DNA of 64,000 nucleotides from Bordetella parapertussis (GTDB taxonomy: Bacteria > Pseudomonadota > Gammaproteobacteria > Burkholderiales > SG8-41). Shown in pieces: positions 29,535-38,654 of the stretch. The notes under the pieces were generated by a model, which worked only from the letters and a program-made list of their open reading frames with translations, was not told the DNA's origin and made no database searches. The stretch covers positions 1 to 64,000 of the forward strand of contig CAMBCF010000008.1 of assembly GCA_945864585.1 (NCBI GenBank). The letters are read 5' to 3'. The translations under genes and the position numbers were made by a program. Positions within the stretch are counted from its first letter, which is position 1. Each line of letters starts with the position of its first letter.

Positions 29535-30488
29535 GTGAGCATCACGCCGCAAGACGCCGATTTCATTCGCCGCCGCGTATGGCGCGCGATTTCGAGCAAT
29601 CGTGCGCCGGGGATGAATTTCGCCGGCTATTTTCTCGGCTTCACGCCGCGGCGCTTCGCAACCGACGGCGTTGAATTCACGCTCGAAGCCGCGCCCCATT
29701 GCACGGACGCCGACGGCATCGTCAATCGCGCGGCGCTGCTGTTCGCCGCCGACATGACGCTGGCGGCGGCGAATCGGGTGTTTCTAAATCCGAACGTGCG
29801 CACCGCCACGCTGATGATCCGAGTGGAGTTCACCGGCGAACCCGCGCGCGGCGTGCTCGAGGCCAGCGCGCGCGGCAGCGGCTTTTCGCCGCGTACCGCA
29901 TTGCCGGAAAGTGTGTGCGCGGGGCGCATTGTTTGCAACGCCCGCGAAGTGATGCGCATGTCGGGCACCTGGGTATCGCCGCCGGCGCCCAAGGGCGCGG
30001 TGATGCAGGGCCTGCCGTGGGAAGGCGGGCAGGATGGCGCGCAATGGCCTTTGCTCAAAAAGAAGGATCTCGATGCTGCGGAAAAAGCGCTGCTCCGCCG
30101 CGTCGAGAAAGCCCTGCGCACGGCAACCAACGGCGACTTGCTCGCGATCCTGTGCGGCCCGGTGGTCAAACGCACGTCCAGCGGCGCCAGCGGCCGGCTG
30201 CCGGTGGGCATGCCTGTGGGAAACCGCGTCGGCCACGTGCAGGGCGGATTTTTGATTAACGCCGCGCTCGCCACAGCAGAAGCCGCGGTGCCAGAGCATC
30301 CCATCCTCACCGGCGCCTCGGCCTGGTACATCAGCCCCGGCATGGGCAAAGTCATCACCTCGCGCTCAACCCTCCTGCAAAGCGGCCGCAACGTCGCGGT
30401 GGTGCGCACCGAGTTGTTCGCGGCCGGGCGCAAGCGGGTGCTGGAAGTGGTTTCCAATCATGCGGTGGGGGCGCGGGATGGAGCGTAG
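29535..30488 (+). CDS. Thioesterase-like (probable double hotdog) protein
   Basis: HVQGGFLINAALATAEAAVPEHPILTGASAWYISPG; repeated hotdog-like organisation. Confidence 0.55.
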   Translation: MSITPQDADFIRRRVWRAISSNRAPGMNFAGYFLGFTPRRFATDGVEFTLEAAPHCTDADGIVNRAALLFAADMTLAAANRVFLNPNVRTATLMIRVEFTGEPARGVLEASARGSGFSPRTALPESVCAGRIVCNAREVMRMSGTWVSPPAPKGAVMQGLPWEGGQDGAQWPLLKKKDLDAAEKALLRRVEKALRTATNGDLLAILCGPVVKRTSSGASGRLPVGMPVGNRVGHVQGGFLINAALATAEAAVPEHPILTGASAWYISPGMGKVITSRSTLLQSGRNVAVVRTELFAAGRKRVLEVVSNHAVGARDGA

Positions 30489-30692
30489 GCGACGGGCAAG
30501 GTCCCATTGCTCGCATTAGCATCAGGAAAACCGCGCTACGGGTGCTTTTGCTACCTCGTCGGTTGAGACCTTTGTTCGCGCGGAGTCAGTACTTGTTGAA
30601 TAACTTTCAAATCTTGCATGCTGGTCCGAGGGGTAAATCCGCCGACATAAGTTGTGTGTTGAAATGTTTCCGCTTCATACTCATCTTGAAGT

Positions 30693-30956
30693 TCACCATG
30701 GATACCGTATGTGGTGCAGCGCGCGGCCTTTGCCCCATTGGCCGCGTACGCTGCGCAGTTCGCCGGCATCGGGGTAGATGTCCTGGAAAATGTGGCGGTT
30801 GATAGCGCGCAGATGGGCTACGTCGAATGCGCCTTGTATTGGGCGTTCTTGAAGTTCCTGAATGCGTGACTTAGCGAGATCGCCTTCGGCACGAGCGAGC
30901 GCTTCGGGATCAACGATCCCGAGAAGATTACGCCGCGCATCGGACATGTCGCGCAA
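30693..30956 (-). pseudogene. Fic/DOC-family N-terminal remnant lacking the FIC motif
   Basis: IQGAFDVAHLRAINRHIFQDIYPDAGELRSVRGQWGKGRALHHIRYPW*: Fic-like before the catalytic HPFx(D/E)GNGR region, which is absent. Confidence 0.7.
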
Positions 30957-31146
30957 GCGCGCGTTTCGTCACTTCGTCTACCGTAATTTCGCCGCGAATA
31001 TAGGCGGCACTATCAGCGTCATGATCCGCCGAAACCGTAAAACCTTCCAACGCCACGCTCGCTGTTGCTTCACGCACGTTGCGTTCACGTTGCTTGCGCG
31101 CGCGTGCGGCTTCTTTTTCATTCGCGACTTCACTCATTTTGCCCAT
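30928..31146 (-). CDS. VbhA-like antitoxin
   Basis: MGKMSEVANEKEAARARKQRERNVREATASVALEGFTVSADHDADSAAYIRGEITVDEVTKRALARHV; antitoxin-VbhA-type C-terminus, overlaps Fic remnant. Confidence 0.7.
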   Translation of the reverse strand: MGKMSEVANEKEAARARKQRERNVREATASVALEGFTVSADHDADSAAYIRGEITVDEVTKRALARHVRCAA

Positions 31147-31285
31147 GATTTCGCTCCTGTTTACGCTGACAGTATACCGTGTACATCGCTTTGGGGTAAT
31201 GGCATTTACGCTTGCGGAATTATGTCGTAAGCCTTTGTTTTTATTTAATTTTATAGCCGTCTGCCATGCCCTAAAACGCGCTATT

Positions 31286-31750
31286 TCAGGCCCCCGCGGC
31301 AAACCCCAGCTGCCGCCAGGCCTCGTACACAACCACCGCCACCGCATTGGATAAATTAATACTGCGCGTCGCTGTGCGCATGGGGATGCGTAGGCGTTGT
31401 TCCGCCGGCAGTGCCTCGATCAACGGCTGCGGCAAACCGCGGCTTTCAGGGCCGAATACGAACACATCGTTTTCGCGATACGCGGGCGCATCATGCCGCT
31501 GCAGGCCGCGCGTGGTTACCGCGAATAACCGTTGTCCGGCGAAATGAACTTGGCACGCGTTCCAGTCTTCGTGAATAGTGACATCCGCGAACTCGCGGTA
31601 ATCCATGCCGGCGCGCGCGAGATGTTTGTGCGAGATGGAAAACCCCAGCGGTTTGACCAGATGCAAGCGCGCGCCGGTATTGACGGCGAGGCGCATGGCG
31701 TTGCCGGTGTTGGGCGGAATCTCCGGCTGGTAGAGAACGATGTCAAACAT
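31286..31750 (-). CDS. trmL: tRNA (cytidine(34)-2'-O)-methyltransferase
   Basis: MFDIVLYQPEIPPNTGNAMRLAVNTGARLHLVKPLGF...RIPMRTATRSINLSNAVAVVVYE. Confidence 0.95.
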   Translation of the reverse strand: MFDIVLYQPEIPPNTGNAMRLAVNTGARLHLVKPLGFSISHKHLARAGMDYREFADVTIHEDWNACQVHFAGQRLFAVTTRGLQRHDAPAYRENDVFVFGPESRGLPQPLIEALPAEQRLRIPMRTATRSINLSNAVAVVVYEAWRQLGFAAGA

Positions 31751-32498
31751 CGGGCGCGCGCTGTCTGAACGCATCCGGCAGCGTGCGCGCAACCATCAGC
31801 CCGGTGACGCGCGACGCGCCTGCGCGCTTCAAATTGCGCGCGAGTTCGTTAAGCGTGGCGCCGGTGGTCATCACGTCATCGACGACGGCGACGTGAAGGC
31901 CTGCGAAATCTTCGTCGCAGACGAAGGCTTTGCGCACGTTTTTCGCACGTTCCTTCCACGGCAGCGCAGCCTGCGGCGCGGTGTCGCGCACTTTGCGGCA
32001 GGCACGCGGCATGAGCGTTATGCCGGTGATTTTTGCGACGTGGCGCGCGATTTCCTGCGCCTGATTGAAGCCGCGTTCGCGCAGACGCGCATCCGCCAAG
32101 GGCATGGGAACGATTACGTCGGGGCGTTCGTCGAGGCTTTTTGCAATGGCGCTGCCGAACAGCGGCGCCACCGCCAGCAGGCTGCGATATTTGAGTGCCT
32201 GCACCAGTGCGTCAGCTGGAAAGGCGTAGGTAAACGGCGCGCACACATGGTCGTAGGCGGGCGGTTCACTGAGGCACCTGCCGCAGCGTGTGCCGGCGGT
32301 TACCGGCAATGCGCAGGTGTCGCAGCGCCCCCCGTGCGCGCCCGCAAGCCGCGGCAGGTCGGTGTCGCATGGCGCGCACAGCAAAGCGCCGGCGCTGGGG
32401 CCGCTGCATAACAGGCACGACGGTGCAATCAGGTGTTGTATAAAATTTGCACACCTGACCAAAAAACTCGTCTGTAAATTTGACAATGGAGACTTCAT
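31743..32498 (-). CDS. comF: ComF family protein
   Basis: CLLCSGPSAG...LCAPCDTDLP...RGFNQAQEIARHVA...VAVVDDVMTTGATLNE (PRTase motif). Confidence 0.93.
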   Translation of the reverse strand: MKSPLSNLQTSFLVRCANFIQHLIAPSCLLCSGPSAGALLCAPCDTDLPRLAGAHGGRCDTCALPVTAGTRCGRCLSEPPAYDHVCAPFTYAFPADALVQALKYRSLLAVAPLFGSAIAKSLDERPDVIVPMPLADARLRERGFNQAQEIARHVAKITGITLMPRACRKVRDTAPQAALPWKERAKNVRKAFVCDEDFAGLHVAVVDDVMTTGATLNELARNLKRAGASRVTGLMVARTLPDAFRQRAPDV

Positions 32499-32538
32499 TA
32501 CGGATGATGCAAGTTGTTAAATGTATTGAGTTTTCGCC

Positions 32539-33528
32539 ATGGACACTGCTCATTCCTCCGCGCCAGCAGCCAGCGCCGCGAACATCCCCATCGCGGGCTG
32601 GAGCGTGGATCAAGTCGCCGCACTCCTGGAGCTGCCGCTGAATGATCTCATTTATCGTGCACAGACGGTTCATCGCGCGCATTTCGACGCCAACGCGGTG
32701 CAGCGCTCCACCCTGTTGTCGATCAAGACCGGCGGCTGCCCCGAAGACTGCGGTTATTGTCCGCAGGCGGCGCGCTATCACACCGGCGTGGACAATGAAG
32801 ACATGCTGTCGCTTGCACAAGTAGTGGCGGCAGCGCAATGCGCCAAAGAAAATGGCGCGACGCGTTTTTGCATGGGCGCGGCGTGGCGCGGGCCGAAACA
32901 GCGTGACCTCGACAAAGTGGTCGAAATGGTGCGCGCTGTTCGTGAGCTGGGTATGGAAACCTGCGCCACGCTGGGCATGCTCAAGGCGGGTCAGGCGGAA
33001 CAATTAAAAACCGCGGGTCTCGATTACTACAACCACAACATCGATACCGCGCCGGAGTTTTACGGCGAAATTATTACCACGCGCACGCAGCAGGATCGGC
33101 TGGATACGCTGTCGCGCGTGCGTGATGCCGGTATGCATGTGTGTTGCGGGGGCATCGTGGGCATGGGCGAAACGCGGCGTGCGCGCGCGGCGCTGATTGT
33201 GCAGTTGGCGAATATGGATCCGTATCCCGAGTCGGTGCCGATCAACCATCTGGTGCAGGTGGCAGGCACGCCGCTGCACGGCATCGAGCAACTCGATTTG
33301 CTGGAGTTTGTGCGCACCGTGGCGTGCGCGCGCATCACCATGCCCAAAGCGATGGTGCGCCTGTCGGCGGGACGCCAGGAAATGCCCGAAGGCATCCAGG
33401 CGCTGTGTTTTCTGGCGGGAGCCAATTCGATTTTTTATGGTGAAAAACTGTTGACTACCGGCAATCCCGAAGTCGAACGCGATCAGGCTTTGTTTGCAAA
33501 GCTGGGCCTTAAGCCGCTGGTTCGCTGA
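32539..33528 (+). CDS. bioB: Biotin synthase
   Basis: [26 protein letters not shown]. Confidence 0.98.
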   Translation: MDTAHSSAPAASAANIPIAGWSVDQVAALLELPLNDLIYRAQTVHRAHFDANAVQRSTLLSIKTGGCPEDCGYCPQAARYHTGVDNEDMLSLAQVVAAAQCAKENGATRFCMGAAWRGPKQRDLDKVVEMVRAVRELGMETCATLGMLKAGQAEQLKTAGLDYYNHNIDTAPEFYGEIITTRTQQDRLDTLSRVRDAGMHVCCGGIVGMGETRRARAALIVQLANMDPYPESVPINHLVQVAGTPLHGIEQLDLLEFVRTVACARITMPKAMVRLSAGRQEMPEGIQALCFLAGANSIFYGEKLLTTGNPEVERDQALFAKLGLKPLVR

Positions 33529-33642
33529 GTGTTTAGTGTTGAATTTTGAGTGATGAGTTGTCGATGGTTGAGAGCGCGATCGTGAAAACCTCGCTAAAAT
33601 AGCAGTGCCCAACTCAACACTCAACACTCAGCACTCAACACT
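33524..33642. repeat. Heptad-armed inverted repeat between bioB and bioF
   Basis: Left arm GTGTTTA GTGTTGA ATTTTGA GTGATGA GTTG; right arm (RC) GTGTTGA GTGCTGA GTGTTGA GTGTTGA GTTG. Confidence 0.85.
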
Positions 33643-34804
33643 GGCGGCTGACCTCGCGGCACTCGACGCAAAAGGCCTGCGCCGCCGCCGCCGCACGCTT
33701 GACACGGCGCAAAGTGCGCAGGTTACCGTCGATGGCAAGAATTACCTCGCGTTTTGCAGCAACGATTATCTGGGTCTTGCCAACCATCCCGAGTTGATTG
33801 CCGCCGCGCAGGCAGGCGCAACGCAGTATGGCGTGGGCGCCGGCGCGTCGCATCTGGTGCTGGGACATATGCGCGCGCATGACGAATTGGAGCAGCAACT
33901 GGCGGCGTTCGTCGGCTTGCCGCGCGCGCTGCTGTTTTCAACGGGCTACATGGCCAATTTGGGCATTGTGACCGCACTGCTGGGGCGTGAAGACGCGGTG
34001 TTTGCCGACCGGCTGAATCATGCTTCGCTCAACGACGCGTGTTTGCTGGCGCGCGCGCAGTTCAAGCGTTATGCGCACCATGACCTGGCACAACTGGAGC
34101 GCCTGCTTGCTGCGACCAAGGCGCGCCGCAAATTGATTGTTGTGGATGCGGTGTTCAGCATGGATGGCGACATTGCGCCGGCACCGGCGCTGCTCGCGCT
34201 CGCCGAGCGTTATGACGCGTGGCTGCTGCTCGACGATGCACATGGCTTTGGCGTGCTGGGCGCGGGCGGGCGCGGCGTGCTGGAACATTTTGATATGCGT
34301 TGCACCTCGCGCATTATTTACATGGCGACACTGGGCAAGGCGGCGGGGGTTTTCGGCGCGTTTGTCGCGGGGCACGACACGCTGATCGAAACGCTGATGC
34401 AGCGCGCGCGCACCTACATCTATACCACGGCGATGCCGCCGATGCTGGCGTGTGCGGTGTCGAAAAGTTTAGTCTTGATTGCCGCTGGCGCGCCGCTGCG
34501 CAAACGTTTGTCGGAAAATATTATTCAATTAAAACAAATGCTTGCTCATGGCCAACCGGAGAGCTGGCGGCTGCTGCCTTCGCTAACTGCGATACAACCG
34601 CTGGTGATCGGCGACAACCGCGCCGCGACCGAAGTCGCAGAAAAACTCGCCGCGCGTGGGGTGCTGGTTCCCGCCATTCGTCCGCCGACGGTGCCACCAG
34701 GCACGGCGCGGCTGCGGATATCGTTGTCGGCAGCGCACACGGCTGAGGACGTGCGGGTACTGTGCCATGCACTGTGTGACGTAACCCAGTCGGTTCTTCA
34801 TTAA
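33605..34804 (+). CDS. bioF: 8-amino-7-oxononanoate synthase
   Basis: LAADLAALDAKGLRRRRR...FCSNDYLGLANHPELIAAA...LLLDDAHGFGVLGAGGRG; GTG start inside repeat arm. Confidence 0.96.
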   Translation: MPNSTLNTQHSTLAADLAALDAKGLRRRRRTLDTAQSAQVTVDGKNYLAFCSNDYLGLANHPELIAAAQAGATQYGVGAGASHLVLGHMRAHDELEQQLAAFVGLPRALLFSTGYMANLGIVTALLGREDAVFADRLNHASLNDACLLARAQFKRYAHHDLAQLERLLAATKARRKLIVVDAVFSMDGDIAPAPALLALAERYDAWLLLDDAHGFGVLGAGGRGVLEHFDMRCTSRIIYMATLGKAAGVFGAFVAGHDTLIETLMQRARTYIYTTAMPPMLACAVSKSLVLIAAGAPLRKRLSENIIQLKQMLAHGQPESWRLLPSLTAIQPLVIGDNRAATEVAEKLAARGVLVPAIRPPTVPPGTARLRISLSAAHTAEDVRVLCHALCDVTQSVLH

Positions 34805-34806
34805 CG

Positions 34807-35568
34807 ATGCCAGCCGGCGGACCTCCCCTGGTATTGCTGCACGGCTGGGCCAGCCACTCACAGGTGTTTCGCGGGCTGGCGCGTGCGCTGGAGAAACGCT
34901 TGCGCGTTCAGGTAATGTCGTTGCCCGGCTACGGCGACGCCGCGCCATGCGCGCCCTATACGCTGGAGCGCATCGCGGATACGCTTGCGGCCAGCGCGCC
35001 GAAGCAGTGCAGCGTGGTGGGCTGGTCGCTGGGCGCACAGGTGGCGCTGACCTGGGCGCAGCGTGCACCGAAGCAGGTAAAGCGCCTGGCGTTGCTGGCC
35101 GCTACCCCGAGTTTCACCCAACGCAGCGGCTGGCCGCATGCGGTGACGCCGGTGGTGATGCACCAGTTCACCTCGGCGATTGGGCATGATTGTTCGAGCG
35201 TGTTGCGCCGCTTTGTAGCGTTGCAATCCCTCGGCGACAAACAGGCGGTGCGGGTGGCGCACAAGTTGCGCACGGTGCTGTTTACAAACCCGCTGCCGGC
35301 GCAGGCCGTGCTCGAAAGCGGGCTGGAAATTCTGCGTACTGCGGACTTGCGCACGCTGTTGCCGTCTATTCAACAACCCACTTTGCTGATACACGGTGAA
35401 TACGACGCGGTAACGCCCTGTCGGGCGGGCGAGGCATTGGGAGAGACACTGCCCAACGCGCGTTTTCACAAAATCAGCGGCGCCGGACACGCGCCGTTTT
35501 TGTCCGACCCTCATGCGGTGGCTGCGCTGCTGCACGAATTTCTCGATGAAACCATCGCCGCAGTTTGA
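34807..35568 (+). CDS. bioH: Pimeloyl-[acyl-carrier protein] methyl ester esterase
   Basis: LVLLHGWASHSQVFRGLARAL...VVGWSLGAQVALTWA. Confidence 0.92.
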   Translation: MPAGGPPLVLLHGWASHSQVFRGLARALEKRLRVQVMSLPGYGDAAPCAPYTLERIADTLAASAPKQCSVVGWSLGAQVALTWAQRAPKQVKRLALLAATPSFTQRSGWPHAVTPVVMHQFTSAIGHDCSSVLRRFVALQSLGDKQAVRVAHKLRTVLFTNPLPAQAVLESGLEILRTADLRTLLPSIQQPTLLIHGEYDAVTPCRAGEALGETLPNARFHKISGAGHAPFLSDPHAVAALLHEFLDETIAAV

Positions 35569-36436
35569 TAAACGCGCGCTGCGCCATTCGTTCGCGCGCG
35601 CGGCGCGCAGCTACGATGCCGCCGCCGTATTGCAGCACGAGGTGTGCAGGCGCATGGACGAGCGGCTGGATCTGATTAAACATCTGCCCGCCACTCTGCT
35701 TGATGCCGGCAGCGGCACTGGCAATGCATTGCCCGCGTTGCGCCAGCGCTACCCGAACGCACGCGTGATTGCGCTCGATCTGGCGCTGAGCATGCTGCAA
35801 CTCGCGCGCGACCGGGCACGCGCGCCGTGGTGGAAATCATGGCTCAGGTCACCCGCAAGCGCTGTGTGCGGCGACATTGAACAACTGCCGCTGTTGGGTG
35901 CGAGCGTGGACCTGGTGTGGTCCAACCTCGCACTGCAATGGGTGAACAATCCTGATCAGGCGTTTGCCGAGTTTCATCGAGTGCTTGCCCCTGGCGGGCT
36001 GCTGATGTTCAGCACGTTTGGGCCCGATACGCTAAAAGAATTGCGCGCGGCTTTTGCAAGTGCGGCGGGCGTGGACCAGCATACCCACGTCAGCCGCTTC
36101 ATCGATCTTCACGACATCGGCGATATTCTGGTCAAGCGCGGCTTTGCCGACCCGGTGATGGACATGGAGCCGTTCACGCTGACCTACAGCGACGTGCGCG
36201 CACTGATGCACGATCTGAAAGCGATCGGCGCGCACAACGTGACGCGGGATCGTCCGCCGGGGTTAACCGGCAAATCACGATTGGCGGCGGTAACGGCGGC
36301 GTACGAGCAGTTGCGGTGCGACGGTAAATTGCCGGCGACATTCGAAGTGGTCTACGGCCACGCGTGGAAACCGCTGCCGCGCGTCACGCCCAGCGGCAAG
36401 CGCGTGATCGATATCAAGCCCGCGCGCGCGAACTGA
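35546..36436 (+). CDS. bioC: Malonyl-ACP O-methyltransferase
   Basis: FDKRALRHSFARAARSYDAAAVLQHEVCRRMDERL...LLDAGSGTGNALPAL. Confidence 0.95.
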   Translation: MKPSPQFDKRALRHSFARAARSYDAAAVLQHEVCRRMDERLDLIKHLPATLLDAGSGTGNALPALRQRYPNARVIALDLALSMLQLARDRARAPWWKSWLRSPASAVCGDIEQLPLLGASVDLVWSNLALQWVNNPDQAFAEFHRVLAPGGLLMFSTFGPDTLKELRAAFASAAGVDQHTHVSRFIDLHDIGDILVKRGFADPVMDMEPFTLTYSDVRALMHDLKAIGAHNVTRDRPPGLTGKSRLAAVTAAYEQLRCDGKLPATFEVVYGHAWKPLPRVTPSGKRVIDIKPARAN

Positions 36437-37149
36437 TGTTGACGCCTCACGCCTCACGCCTCACGCCTGACGGCATTTTCGTCACCGGCACCGACACCGG
36501 CGTCGGTAAGACGCTGGTGGCGTGCGCACTGTTGCACGCGCTTGCGGCACGCGGATTGCGCGTGATCGGGATGAAGCCCGTAGCTGCCGGCGCGCAGCTG
36601 AGCAACGGCGTTTGGATCAACGACGACGTAAAACAATTAATCTCCGCGAGTAACGTGGAGGCGCCGCGCGACGCCATCAATCCCTATTGTTTTGCGCCAG
36701 CGATAGCGCCACACATCGCCGCCGGCCTTGACAATAAAGTAATTGAAAACCAGTGTTTGCTCGACAACTATCAACGCTTGTCAGCGCTTGCAGACGTGGT
36801 GGTGGTCGAGGGGGCGGGCGGTTTTTGCGTGCCGCTTAGCGATCTTGAGACCAGCGCTGATCTGGCGCAGCAGCTCGCGTTGCCGGTGTTGCTGGTGGTG
36901 GGGTTGCGGCTCGGCTGTCTGAATCACGCCCTGCTCACCGGTGAAGCGATACGCGCGCGCGGACTTGCGCTCGCAGGCTGGATCGCCAATCAGATTGATC
37001 CGGCGATGGCGCACGCGGATGCCAATATCGCCGCATTGCAGGCGCGGCTCGACGCGCCGCTGATCGCGCGCATTGCGTTTTACAATTTTCCCGATGCTGC
37101 CGCAATCGCGCCGCAAATTAACCTGAAGCACCTCGGCGCGCTGCTGTAG
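36436..37149 (+). CDS. bioD: Dethiobiotin synthase
   Basis: DGIFVTGTDTGVGKTLVACALLHALAARGLRVIGMKPVAAGA; overlaps bioC stop. Confidence 0.96.
   Translation: MLTPHASRLTPDGIFVTGTDTGVGKTLVACALLHALAARGLRVIGMKPVAAGAQLSNGVWINDDVKQLISASNVEAPRDAINPYCFAPAIAPHIAAGLDNKVIENQCLLDNYQRLSALADVVVVEGAGGFCVPLSDLETSADLAQQLALPVLLVVGLRLGCLNHALLTGEAIRARGLALAGWIANQIDPAMAHADANIAALQARLDAPLIARIAFYNFPDAAAIAPQINLKHLGALL
36442..36472. repeat. Heptad tandem array (ACGCCTC)x3-4 inside bioD 5' end
   Basis: acgcctc acgcctc acgcctc acgcctg acg. Confidence 0.85.
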
Positions 37150-37254
37150 CTCGAGAATTGCCGCGTGTCAATGCGCCCTTGTACCGAGTACTCTCACAGA
37201 TTCAAAGGGTTACAAGGTTGCCTCGAAAGCCCTCGCTGTGTTAAATTCTCTCTG

Positions 37255-37419
37255 GAATTTAACCGCGTGTGGGCGCGCTTGGTGGTGCAGCAGCGGGAGC
37301 GGGAAGTGCGACTGGCGCTGTGCTCGAAAGGCAACGAAGTGGAAGTAGGCCGCTATCTCGACAGCGGCGACAGGCAAAGATTGGCGCAGGAGCTGAAGTC
37401 CAGACTCAATGCGCGCTGA
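37255..37419 (+). pseudogene. DUF2244-like C-terminal fragment
   Basis: FNRVWARLVVQQREREVRLALCSKGNEVEVGRYLDSGDRQRLAQELKSRLNAR; N-terminal half absent. Confidence 0.5.
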
Positions 37420-37466
37420 TGGCGAAAGCCGAGCGGTAAGACAGGTTGTAACTATCCGGGGGAAGA

Positions 37467-38600
37467 ATGCGTAACAAGCTGGCCAAAATTTTCGCGGCAT
37501 TGCTGATGGCCCCTGCCATCGCGTTCGCAGAATACAAGCTCAACCTTCAGACGCCGAATACCGCGCTGGGTCACACCATTTATGATCTGCATACGATTAT
37601 CACGTGGATCTGCGTGGTGATTTTCATCTTGGTGTTCGGCTTCATGTTCTACGCCATATACGCACACCGCAAATCGGTCGGCCACAAAGCCGCGCATTTC
37701 CATGAGCATTTCGGGGTCGAAGTGGCGTGGACCATCGTGCCCTGTTTCATCCTGCTGGCGATGATGTTCCCGGCGACCAAGTCGTTGATCATGCTGCGCG
37801 ACACCTCCGATCCGGATTTGACCATCAAGGCCACCGGCTACCAGTGGAAATGGGGCTACGATTACATCAAGGGTGAAGGCGAAGGCATCAGCTTCTTCAG
37901 CAGCCTCTCAACGCCGCGCGCACAAATCGAAGGCGCCGAGAAAAAAGGCGAACACTACCTGCGCGAAACCGACACCCATGTGGTAGTACCCGCGGGCAAG
38001 AAAGTACGCGTGCTGGTCACTGCCGCCGACGTGATACACGCGTGGTGGGTGCCGGCGCTGGCGGTGAAACAGGATGCCGTTCCAGGCTTTATCCGCGATA
38101 CCTGGTTCAAGGCGGAAGCGCCGGGAATTTTTCGCGGCCAATGCGCGGAACTGTGCGGCAAGGATCACGGCTTCATGCCGATCGTGGTTGAAGTGAAATC
38201 GGCTGCCGACTACAGCAAATGGGTGGAAAGCCAGAAAGCCGGCATGAAAAAAGCGGCGGTCGCGGACGCGCCCGATAAGCCGTGGACACTGGATGAATTG
38301 AAAGCGCGCGGCGAAAAAGTGTATGCGTCCAATTGTGTTGCGTGCCATCAGGCCACGGGGGCGGGCACGCCACCGGCATTCCCGCCGCTGACCGGCTCGA
38401 AGATCGTCATCGGTCCGAAAGACGCCCAGTTGGCGCTGCTTCTGAACGGCAAGGCGGGAACGGCTATGGCGCCCTTCAAACATCTGTCCGATGCCGATCT
38501 GGCGAGCGTGATCACCTACACCCGCAACACCTGGGCCAACAAGACCGGCGACATGGCGACCCCCGCCGAAGTCAAGGCCGCACGTGGCGCCGGGAAATAG
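37467..38600 (+). CDS. coxB: Cytochrome c oxidase subunit II with C-terminal cytochrome c domain
   Basis: CuA motif CAELCGKDHGFM; VASNCVACHQATG-type YASNCVACH heme site. Confidence 0.97.
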   Translation: MRNKLAKIFAALLMAPAIAFAEYKLNLQTPNTALGHTIYDLHTIITWICVVIFILVFGFMFYAIYAHRKSVGHKAAHFHEHFGVEVAWTIVPCFILLAMMFPATKSLIMLRDTSDPDLTIKATGYQWKWGYDYIKGEGEGISFFSSLSTPRAQIEGAEKKGEHYLRETDTHVVVPAGKKVRVLVTAADVIHAWWVPALAVKQDAVPGFIRDTWFKAEAPGIFRGQCAELCGKDHGFMPIVVEVKSAADYSKWVESQKAGMKKAAVADAPDKPWTLDELKARGEKVYASNCVACHQATGAGTPPAFPPLTGSKIVIGPKDAQLALLLNGKAGTAMAPFKHLSDADLASVITYTRNTWANKTGDMATPAEVKAARGAGK

Positions 38601-38654
38601 GCAACATCATACGCATCTGTTTTTAAACAAATTATTTAGAGAACCGGAGTCTAG

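Noticed and set aside
30551-30769. Continuation of the Fic protein in another frame
   Set aside because: The shifted frame (YGIHGELQDEYEAETFQHTTYVGG...) does not contain the FIC motif, so a single frameshift does not restore a full toxin.
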